This document shows positions 1 through 5,307 of a DNA stretch of 5,307 bases, one piece after another. Within the stretch, counting starts at the first letter, position 1. The number at the start of each line of letters is the position of its first letter. The position numbers were made by a program, and so were the translations under genes. Source of the stretch: Verrucomicrobiaceae bacterium (lineage in GTDB: Bacteria; Verrucomicrobiota; Verrucomicrobiae; Verrucomicrobiales; Akkermansiaceae); assembly GCA_947372405.1 (NCBI GenBank), contig CANBTO010000403.1, positions 1-5,307 on the forward strand, written 5' to 3'. The notes below the pieces were generated by a model. That model searched no databases and was not told the origin of the DNA. It saw nothing but the letters and a program-made list of their open reading frames with translations.

Positions 1-525
1 ATCGGAAACGGAGTCGAGACAGCAGATGATGAGCGCCTGGTGGTTGGTGAGGCGGCCGCTTTCGTTGTGGGAGGCGAGCCAGTCCGCCCGTCGGGTGAAG
101 AACTCCAGAGCTGCGGGTTCGTCGAGTTCCAGCAGGCGGTAGCTTTCCGCACAGGCAAGGAGCGAGAAAGCGGCTGCTCCTCCTGCTTTTTCAAAAGGAA
201 AGTAATCGTCGCACGAACCGTCAGAATGAGCGCTCGAAGCGGCATAAAGAATGCCGGCCCTGACCCATTCGCGAATGGTTTGGTTGTGGTGGAATGGATT
301 GTCCGGAATGTCCGAATCCCAAGCCAAGGCGAGCGGCCAGACGAACTCCTGCGCCATCCCGCTGGGAAAATCGATGATCTTGTAGTGCCAGAAATTCCGG
401 TCGAAGCAGCCGTAGGTGGCGCTGTGGCGATTGCGGTCCTGCAGGGTGAGCAGTTTCGGAATCAGGCCAAGCGCGCGCGACGCAAGGAAAGTGCGGCTGC
501 ATGAGTCCTTGTCGGAAGACGGCAT
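1..525 (-). CDS. Conserved polysaccharide-cluster protein, probable alpha/alpha-toroid (heparinase II/III-like), N-terminal part only
   Basis: The frame is open from an ATG at 525-523 to base 1, giving 175 residues with no stop, so the C-terminal part lies outside the window. I translated this frame by hand. Visible hallmarks are YGCFDRNFWHYK (about residues 38-49), a PSGMAQEFVWPLALAW stretch (54-69), HSDGSCDDYFPFEKAGGAAAF (about 100-120) and SGRLTNHQA (156-164). Alternating helices rich in aromatic and acidic residues suit an alpha/alpha-toroid like those of heparinase II/III and alginate lyases. I recall similar proteins in bacterial exopolysaccharide clusters, but no activity can be assigned from this fragment, and the heparinase label is a fold-level inference. 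There is no obvious signal peptide. The start lies 13 bases after the stop of the YfhO-like gene, which suggests co-transcription or translational coupling. No strong Shine-Dalgarno is visible. The adjacent TTG (528) is an alternative start, and the frame stays open further upstream. Confidence 0.75.
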   Translation of the reverse strand, partial: MPSSDKDSCSRTFLASRALGLIPKLLTLQDRNRHSATYGCFDRNFWHYKIIDFPSGMAQEFVWPLALAWDSDIPDNPFHHNQTIREWVRAGILYAASSAHSDGSCDDYFPFEKAGGAAAFSLLACAESYRLLELDEPAALEFFTRRADWLASHNESGRLTNHQALIICCLDSVSD

Positions 526-538
526 CAATCCGGAATGG

Positions 539-2884
539 TTACTGAACCGAAGGCTCGGGCGTGCAGCAGCGGGGGAGGAGTCTAACAAGAAACAACGAGC
601 CGCAGAACCAGATGGAAACCATGCCCAGAGACAACCATCCGATCCATTGCGGGAATGGGAAAAAGCGGACTTCCACGGATGTTCCGGCGGGTGGCGGGTT
701 CTCGATCCAGCAGTTGGAGTCCGCCCCCTTGGTGCATTTGTGCCAGTTTCCACCTGCGGCGCGCCATTTCCAGCCGATGTGCCAGTTCTGGGAAACCCGG
801 ATCCATGAGGCGTCATCTGGAACCGTGAAAATCCAGCGGTTCATGGTTTCCATTTCCGGGTCGACCGCACGAGCCGAGCGGAGTTTCGTGAGGATATCTT
901 CCGGCGAGCCGGGCAGAGGGCCGGTGCCCGCCGCGAGGCGGGGCGGGACTTCCGGGTTTTTCAGAATGTCATAGCCATCGCTGGACTGGATCGGCTTCCA
1001 GGATTCGGTGCCTTCCGCCGCTTGTTTGTTAGAGGGATGCACCGCGATGCCGACGCCTGCAAGGGTGAGCCGCTTTCCGGCTGGAAGTTCCTCCAAGCTG
1101 CTAAGGGCGGAAGGATACTGAATGCTTTCGTAGGAGTCCACGGACTTGACGAACTTGGCGGAAAGGGTGTTGGGAGTAGCGAAGATCTCCGTGAAGCCTG
1201 CGTTGGGACTTCTCTGGAGAACGCGTGAACCGGCGGCCTTGGATATGATGTTGTCGATCTGGGGAGAATGTGAGAGCAGGATTTCCGGTTCCGTGAAACA
1301 GTTCCAGATGCTGGCGAAGACCATGATTTCGAACGAAGTGGTGCCGAGGATCATCCATTGGCCGAGGGCGTGGCCACCTCTCTCACGAGACCTTGACGCC
1401 AGCAGGCAGCCCGCAACTCCGGCTGCCAGCGCCAGATAGAGTGTTCCAGTCCGGCGATGAAAGAGTGAAAAGCGACCCACCCAGTTAAGAGCTCGATTCC
1501 TGACCCATTCCTTGTCAGGCTTGAAGAAGGAACTTTCCGCGCCGGTGATGGCTTTTTCAACGACGTTCTGTTCGATGCCGCCCCGCACCGTATGGGGAAG
1601 CAGGGCACCAACCAACAAGGCGATGCCGAGGGCCGAGACCAACATGATCATGACGCGGTTCAGACGCCAGTTTGTCATGGCGGGCGCGGCTGCGATCATC
1701 TCCGCGGCCATCCACGAGCCGCCAAGAAGAAAGACAAGCTGGACCCGGTGGTAAAGCGGTCCTACCAGCGGGGTGAGAGGGATCAGGAGACCGGCAAGGA
1801 TGAGCCATTTCGCCTGTTTTGGCATCGTGGCTTTGAAAAGTCCGGCCATCGCCAGCACCATGGGTATGCTGCCCATGTAGGCGATGTCCATGAAGCCGCA
1901 TTTGAAGAGCCTGCTGGCGTCCAGACTCTGTGGGTCGCCAAGCAGCCAGGGCCACGATTGCAGTGGTATCAGCAGGGCGTGGAAAAGCGGCTGGGAAGGA
2001 CCACCCTCGTAGCCGATGGCGCCGCGCACATGGCCCATGCTGTTGTTATCGAAATATCCCTGGATCTGAGGAATGACGGAGAATGCTGCCGCCAACAGGG
2101 CGATGACGAAAGCGGCGGACCACAGGGCGGCCGGGCGGATTATTCCCGATGGTTTCCGCAGTTCCCGCAAGCCACCCGCAAACATGCAGCCGCAGCCGAT
2201 GAGAGTGAAGGCCAGATGTTGTAGCGATCCGCCCAACACCGCCATGCCCAGGAATACCGGCAACAAAAGACTGCGGCGCGTGATGGCCTGGCCGGACTCA
2301 GGTGGGGCGGCCCACAGCACCCATGGCATCCAACAGAACGCGCCGAGCGCCCAGCGATGATAGATCCAGATGATGAACTGACTGTTGCCCGTGTAGGCGA
2401 TCGCGCCGATCAAACATGGCAGCCAAGGGAGTTTTCTGCGGTCGCGAAGGAAAGCGAGCATGCCGGTGCCAGCGATGAGAAACTCCGCGATGATCCCGAT
2501 GTTCCATGCATCCTTGAAGGGCAGGAAACGATGGAGTTGGAGCGCCCATGATCCGGGCAGCGCCATGGTGTTGCCTGCCAGGCTGTAACCACCCATTTCA
2601 TAAGGATTCCAGCCGATGTAACCATCCTCCCGCAGGGATTTCTCCGAAAAGATGCGATATGGCAGATACTGGGTGACCGCGTCCGCGGCATAGTGGTTGT
2701 GCGGCTTGATCGAGTCACCCGGTTTGTGCCAGGGGGACAGCATCTGGGTGATGATGTCCAGCGGCGCGATGATTCTGCCACTGAAGACCGCCTGACGGAA
2801 CATGAATCCGAGAAACAGGACCAACAACAGCGTCGCCATTAGCGCGCGGAAATATTCCTTGCGGGTTATGCTTTTGAATGACAT
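539..2884 (-). CDS. YfhO-like polytopic membrane protein, putative polyprenyl-phosphate-sugar-dependent glycosyltransferase (GT-C-like)
   Basis: This is a complete 781-residue frame from ATG 2884 to TAA at 541-539. The first hydrophobic segment is at residues 14-33. It is followed by an extracytoplasmic loop with acidic residues (PLD at 41-43, AADAVTQYLPYR at 66-77, GWNPYEMGGY at 91-100), which resembles the first-loop signature of YfhO and GT-C proteins. Further membrane segments lie around 128-147, 155-191, 205-235, 253-272, 334-350, 359-378, 383-400, 409-428 and 481-497. A soluble C-terminal region (about 535-745) contains WIRVSQNWHIGWKW (694-707) and PPAGTSVEVRFFPFP (731-745). This matches the YfhO C-terminal pattern of a 'GW' strand followed by a 'G-V-fry-P' strand, and a last helix follows (746-768). 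B. subtilis YfhO is a GlcNAc transferase acting with the C55-P-GlcNAc synthase CsbB. A similar role here is inferred from the upstream GT2, 44 bases away. Sugar and acceptor are unknown, and no Shine-Dalgarno is evident. Confidence 0.88.
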   Translation of the reverse strand: MSFKSITRKEYFRALMATLLLVLFLGFMFRQAVFSGRIIAPLDIITQMLSPWHKPGDSIKPHNHYAADAVTQYLPYRIFSEKSLREDGYIGWNPYEMGGYSLAGNTMALPGSWALQLHRFLPFKDAWNIGIIAEFLIAGTGMLAFLRDRRKLPWLPCLIGAIAYTGNSQFIIWIYHRWALGAFCWMPWVLWAAPPESGQAITRRSLLLPVFLGMAVLGGSLQHLAFTLIGCGCMFAGGLRELRKPSGIIRPAALWSAAFVIALLAAAFSVIPQIQGYFDNNSMGHVRGAIGYEGGPSQPLFHALLIPLQSWPWLLGDPQSLDASRLFKCGFMDIAYMGSIPMVLAMAGLFKATMPKQAKWLILAGLLIPLTPLVGPLYHRVQLVFLLGGSWMAAEMIAAAPAMTNWRLNRVMIMLVSALGIALLVGALLPHTVRGGIEQNVVEKAITGAESSFFKPDKEWVRNRALNWVGRFSLFHRRTGTLYLALAAGVAGCLLASRSRERGGHALGQWMILGTTSFEIMVFASIWNCFTEPEILLSHSPQIDNIISKAAGSRVLQRSPNAGFTEIFATPNTLSAKFVKSVDSYESIQYPSALSSLEELPAGKRLTLAGVGIAVHPSNKQAAEGTESWKPIQSSDGYDILKNPEVPPRLAAGTGPLPGSPEDILTKLRSARAVDPEMETMNRWIFTVPDDASWIRVSQNWHIGWKWRAAGGNWHKCTKGADSNCWIENPPPAGTSVEVRFFPFPQWIGWLSLGMVSIWFCGSLFLVRLLPRCCTPEPSVQ

Positions 2885-2928
2885 GGCATGTTATCTGATC
2901 GTGATCCGGGAATATTTCCGAGGATAGA

Positions 2929-3717
2929 TCACCTGAGGCTGTATTTCACAATGCACCAGATCGCCCGGAAACCATCCTTCCAGCCGATTTTCTTGCCTTC
3001 CTCATAGGTGCGTCCGAAGTAGGAGATCGAAACCTCATAGATGGGAACTTTCAACTTCGCGACCTTGGCGGTGATTTCCGGCTCGAAGCCGAAGCGGTTC
3101 TCTTCGATGGTGATCTGGTCCAGCACCTCCCTGCGGAATATCTTGTAGCATGTCTCCATGTCAGTCAGATTGAGATTGGTGAACATGTTGGACATGAGGG
3201 TAAGGAACTGGTTTCCGACGAAGTGCCAGAAGTAGAGCACCCGGTGCATGCCGACTCCGAGGAAACGCGATCCAAACACGACATCCGCCCGCCCCAAGAG
3301 GATGGGCTGCAGCAGATTGGGGTATTCGTCCGGATCGTATTCGAGGTCGGCGTCCTGGATGACGACGATGTCCGATTTCACCTGCTTGAAGCCTGTGCGC
3401 AGGGCGGCACCCTTGCCTTGGTTGATCTCGTGGGTGAAGATCCGGATACGGTCGTCGGTTTTCGCAAGATCCTGCATGGTCTGCCAAGTGCCGTCCTTGG
3501 AGCAGTCGTTGACCATTACCAGTTCACCGACCTCGGGACGAGCGAGGACTTTTTCAACGATGACGTGCAGGGTCTTTTCCTCGTTGTAAACGGGGATGAC
3601 GACTCCGAGGCAGCGGGGTGGGATTTCGACAGGGTCCATGGGAGGAAGACGGTTAGAAACGTGGCCAGATAGAGCCTGGGATCGCGCTGGCTGGGTGGAC
3701 GGATTCGGGCCCGCCAT
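2929..3717 (-). CDS. GT2 family glycosyltransferase, DPM1-like (polyprenyl-phosphate sugar synthase type)
   Basis: A 262-residue GT-A fold glycosyltransferase. It has the opening strand [10 protein letters not shown] (38-47), the nucleotide-binding VNDCSKDGT (69-77), [12 protein letters not shown] (99-110) typical of dolichol/polyprenyl-phosphate sugar synthases, and the metal-binding DAD within QDADLEYDP (121-129). It continues with FGSRF (148-152), [11 protein letters not shown] (185-195), [14 protein letters not shown] (208-221) and [15 protein letters not shown] (235-249). No C-terminal membrane helices follow, so it is probably a soluble or peripheral cytoplasmic enzyme that transfers a sugar from a nucleotide donor to a polyprenyl phosphate. 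The sugar cannot be read from sequence. Start choice: ATG 3717 has GGAG only 3 bases upstream. ATG 3639 (M27) would give 236 residues, nearer the family norm, and residues 1-26 are low in complexity with less GC-biased codons, so 3639 may be the true start. The stop lies 44 bases before the YfhO-like gene. Confidence 0.92.
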   Translation of the reverse strand: MAGPNPSTQPARSQALSGHVSNRLPPMDPVEIPPRCLGVVIPVYNEEKTLHVIVEKVLARPEVGELVMVNDCSKDGTWQTMQDLAKTDDRIRIFTHEINQGKGAALRTGFKQVKSDIVVIQDADLEYDPDEYPNLLQPILLGRADVVFGSRFLGVGMHRVLYFWHFVGNQFLTLMSNMFTNLNLTDMETCYKIFRREVLDQITIEENRFGFEPEITAKVAKLKVPIYEVSISYFGRTYEEGKKIGWKDGFRAIWCIVKYSLR

Positions 3718-3793
3718 GATCTCCAGTCAGGTGGAATCCGGATCAACGGGTCTGCGCGACAGCAGGAGTCAAGGGAAGTGAATCAATGCCGAA

Positions 3794-5110
3794 TCAGGCC
3801 TTCACCACTTGTCCGGCTTTTGCCGCGGTTCCGTTCATGGCGTTGCGGGTGTCAACGATCAGATCGGCGTGGGCGGCAAGTTCAGCCAGATTGAAGGCGC
3901 TGTGGTGGGTGGCGATGACGATGCAGTCCTGGGCACTGAGGATTTCAGGTGTCCACTCCAGCGAGGGTTTTCCAGCCCATGCCATGTGTTCACGGGTGGG
4001 GCCGATGACCGGAACATGTGGATCGTGAAAGTTGACTGTGGCACCGAGTTCCTGAAACCGGTCCATCAGGGCGAAGGTGGGGGATTCGCGCATGTCATCC
4101 ACGTTCGCCTTGTAGGCGAGGCCGAGCAGGAGGACCCGGCTGCCATTTACGGGTTTGCCGCGGGAATTAAGTGCCTCCATGGTGCGCTGAACGACGTATT
4201 CCGGCATGGCGCGGTTGATTTCCCCTGCGAGTTCGATGAATCGGGTGTGGACGCCGTATTCGCGGGCTTTCCAGGTCAGGTAAAACGGATCGATCGGGAT
4301 GCAGTGGCCGCCGAGGCCGGGTCCGGGGTAAAATGGGGTGAACCCGAACGGCTTGGTGGACGCGGCGCGGATGACTTCCCAGATATCGATGTTCATGCGC
4401 TGGGCGGCGATCTTGATCTCGTTGATCAGGCCGATGTTGACCGCGCGGTAGATGTTTTCGAGGAGCTTGGAGAGTTCCGCCACCTGGGTGGATGAAACGG
4501 GAACGACTTGTTCGAATGCCGCGCCATAGAGTGCGACTCCAGCTTCCAGACATGCCGCCGTGTGGCCACCCACGACTTTGGGAATGTTGGTGGCGGTGAA
4601 ATTGGGATTGCCCGGGTCTTCACGTTCCGGGGAATAGACCACAAAAATATCGGATCCGACCGTGAAGCCGGCTTGTTCGACGCGGCTGACGACTTCCTCC
4701 TCGGTGGTGCCGGGGTAGGTGGTGCTTTCCAAACTCAAAACCTGACCCGGGCGGAGATAGGGGATGACCGAGTCCAAAGTATTGGTGACGTAACTCAGAT
4801 CCGGACCGAGGTGTTCGTCAAGGGGAGTAGGAACGCAAAGGATGATGGCATCGCACCCGGCAATCCGCGAGAAATCCGTGGTGGCATCCAGATTGCCGGA
4901 AGCGCGGGCTTCCGCCACAAGTGATGTGGGGATATGCTTGATGTAGCTCCTGCCATCGAGGAGGGCGTCGGTTTTGGCGGAGTCGATATCCACACCGAGT
5001 GCCTGGAACCCTGTGCGGGCATAGGCGAGCACGAGCGGAAGACCGACGTAACCCAGTCCGACCACACCGACCACGGCGTTTTTTTCACGGATGCGCTCGA
5101 GCAGTTTCAT
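3794..5110 (-). CDS. wbpA: UDP-N-acetyl-D-glucosamine 6-dehydrogenase (UDP-glucose/GDP-mannose dehydrogenase family, WbpA type)
   Basis: A complete 438-residue cytoplasmic enzyme, close to the roughly 430-440 expected of WbpA proteins. The N-terminal Rossmann domain has GLGYVG (18-23) after a hydrophobic strand and an acidic residue for the NAD ribose in GVDID (39-43). CVPTPLDE (92-99), [10 protein letters not shown] (127-136) and [11 protein letters not shown] (159-169) follow. The central domain contains [17 protein letters not shown] (215-231), with the family lysine at K215 and asparagine at N219. The catalytic cysteine is C270 in [16 protein letters not shown] (263-278). The C-terminal UDP-binding domain has [15 protein letters not shown] (330-344). 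The [14 protein letters not shown] form is what I associate with UDP-GlcNAc dehydrogenases rather than UDP-glucose or ManNAc (WecC) enzymes, so the likely reaction is two-step NAD-dependent oxidation of UDP-GlcNAc to UDP-GlcNAcA. The exact substrate is inferred. It is the first gene of the run, behind a 197-base leader. No strong Shine-Dalgarno precedes the ATG, although an AAGGA lies about 15 bases upstream. Confidence 0.95.
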   Translation of the reverse strand: MKLLERIREKNAVVGVVGLGYVGLPLVLAYARTGFQALGVDIDSAKTDALLDGRSYIKHIPTSLVAEARASGNLDATTDFSRIAGCDAIILCVPTPLDEHLGPDLSYVTNTLDSVIPYLRPGQVLSLESTTYPGTTEEEVVSRVEQAGFTVGSDIFVVYSPEREDPGNPNFTATNIPKVVGGHTAACLEAGVALYGAAFEQVVPVSSTQVAELSKLLENIYRAVNIGLINEIKIAAQRMNIDIWEVIRAASTKPFGFTPFYPGPGLGGHCIPIDPFYLTWKAREYGVHTRFIELAGEINRAMPEYVVQRTMEALNSRGKPVNGSRVLLLGLAYKANVDDMRESPTFALMDRFQELGATVNFHDPHVPVIGPTREHMAWAGKPSLEWTPEILSAQDCIVIATHHSAFNLAELAAHADLIVDTRNAMNGTAAKAGQVVKA

Positions 5111-5174
5111 GGCGAGGAGAGAAATCCTTAAGTGGAGACGAGACGGATGATTCCGAGTCGAGTTGGCCCATCAG

Positions 5175-5232
5175 TTTGGGAGTCAAGATGCAGCTTTACA
5201 AGCTGCCGCCCTTGGTTGGGTCCCAAAATGGG
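5175..5232 (-). promoter_or_regulatory. Structured leader upstream of the dehydrogenase, with nested inverted repeats
   Basis: In the 5' leader of the first gene, three nested complementary pairs are visible (plus-strand coordinates). The outer pair is TTTGGGA 5175-5181 with TCCCAAA 5221-5227 (7 of 7). The middle pair is CAAG 5184-5187 with CTTG 5211-5214. The inner pair is GCAGCTT 5190-5196 with AAGCTGC 5200-5206, a perfect 7-bp stem with a 3-base loop. CCCA 5222-5225 can alternatively pair with TGGG 5229-5232, which competes with the outer stem. The transcript of the minus strand could therefore fold into a stacked hairpin about 65-115 bases before the start codon. There is no U-tract, so it is not a simple intrinsic terminator. 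Direct inspection supports the pairings. A regulatory role is inference. Confidence 0.5.
5199..5215 (-). promoter_or_regulatory. JUMPstart/ops-like element (candidate)
   Basis: Read on the minus strand, this 17-base stretch is CCAAGGGCGGCAGCTTG. The 3' end of the enterobacterial JUMPstart consensus, as I recall it, is CCAGGGGCGGTAGCGTG, so 14 of 17 bases agree, including most of the ops core GGCGGTAG. One difference is C for T at the sixth base of ops, a position important for RfaH. The element lies 88 bases before the dehydrogenase ATG in the correct orientation and overlaps the 7-bp hairpin. The location upstream of a polysaccharide gene fits, but a GC-rich motif of this length can arise by chance. 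Confidence 0.3.
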
Positions 5233-5262
5233 CGCAACTTCGGGTAAAACCGGGGTATTGGA

Positions 5263-5297
5263 GCAATCCCGTAATGGGTTGCATTGCGGGAGATTGC
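5263..5297. repeat. Imperfect inverted repeat (35 bases) in the leader
   Basis: GCAAT-CCCG at 5263-5271 pairs with CGGG-AG-ATTGC at 5287-5297, leaving a two-base bulge. Inside it, AATG 5273-5276 pairs with CATT 5282-5285 around a GGTTG loop, for about 13 pairs in total. Neither side carries a T-tract, so an intrinsic terminator is not supported. It could be an operator, a factor-dependent stop signal of an upstream gene, or chance. Its partner gene to the right is outside the window. Confidence 0.45.
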
Positions 5298-5307
5298 GAC
5301 AGGCTTT

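Noticed and set aside
40..504. Plus-strand open frame of 154 codons, and a minus-strand frame at 221-502
   Set aside because: Both are shadows of the edge-truncated toroid gene in 1-525, whose protein shows clear family-like motifs in a third frame.
1592..2224. Plus-strand open frame of 210 codons
   Set aside because: It lies wholly antisense to the YfhO-like gene, shows no recognisable motif and has a composition typical of the reverse frame of a GC-rich gene.
3718..3793. Possible terminator or promoter between the dehydrogenase and GT2 genes
   Set aside because: Only an 8-base palindrome (ATCCGGAT, 3736-3743) is visible. There is no stem followed by a T-tract and no convincing -35/-10 pair.
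3809..4495. Plus-strand open frame of 228 codons
   Set aside because: It is antisense to the dehydrogenase, whose motifs are unmistakable. The frame is a by-product of GC-rich third positions.
5085..5171. Possible 28-codon upstream ORF (minus strand, ATG 5171) overlapping the dehydrogenase start in another frame
   Set aside because: There is no Shine-Dalgarno, the peptide is unremarkable and nothing suggests a regulatory peptide. The ATG lies beside the hairpin region, probably by chance.
4999..5247. Plus-strand open frame of 82 codons spanning the leader
   Set aside because: Half is antisense to the dehydrogenase, and it has no ribosome site or family resemblance.
5111..5307. Sigma-70 promoter around TTGACT on the minus strand (within 5182-5187)
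   Set aside because: The -35-like hexamer has no acceptable -10 at 16-18 bases and lies within the structured leader, so no promoter is called.

Overview
The window carries four consecutive genes, all read leftward (minus strand). Together they look like part of a cell-surface or exopolysaccharide biosynthesis cluster in a moderately GC-rich Gram-negative-type bacterium. The combination of nucleotide-sugar dehydrogenase, dolichol-phosphate-mannose-synthase-like GT2, YfhO-like membrane protein and heparinase-like toroid protein, with weak or absent Shine-Dalgarno sequences, would fit Verrucomicrobiota or a related PVC lineage. That placement is a low-confidence impression, because the window holds no taxonomic marker.

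Layout in transcription order (right to left): (1) 5307-5111 is a 197-base non-coding leader with two dyad-symmetry elements. One overlaps a sequence resembling the JUMPstart/ops element of polysaccharide operons. (2) 5110-3794 is a full-length UDP-N-acetylglucosamine 6-dehydrogenase of the WbpA type (438 aa), with the catalytic cysteine and nucleotide-binding motif intact. (3) 3717-2929 is a soluble GT2 glycosyltransferase of the DPM1-like group; its true start may be 3639. (4) 2884-539 is a large polytopic membrane protein of the YfhO type (781 aa). (5) 525-1 is the first 175 residues of a conserved protein typical of polysaccharide clusters, probably an alpha/alpha-toroid (heparinase/alginate-lyase-like) fold, which runs off the left edge.

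Working model (inference): the dehydrogenase makes a UDP-N-acetylhexosaminuronic acid precursor. The GT2 loads a sugar onto a polyprenyl phosphate at the cytoplasmic face. The YfhO-like protein uses that lipid-linked sugar outside the membrane to decorate a glycan, as in the CsbB/YfhO modules known from Gram-positive bacteria. The toroid protein handles or modifies the polymer. Gaps of 13, 44 and 76 bases (154 if the later GT2 start is right), with no convincing terminator, support co-transcription. No RNA genes, mobile elements or CRISPR arrays were seen.
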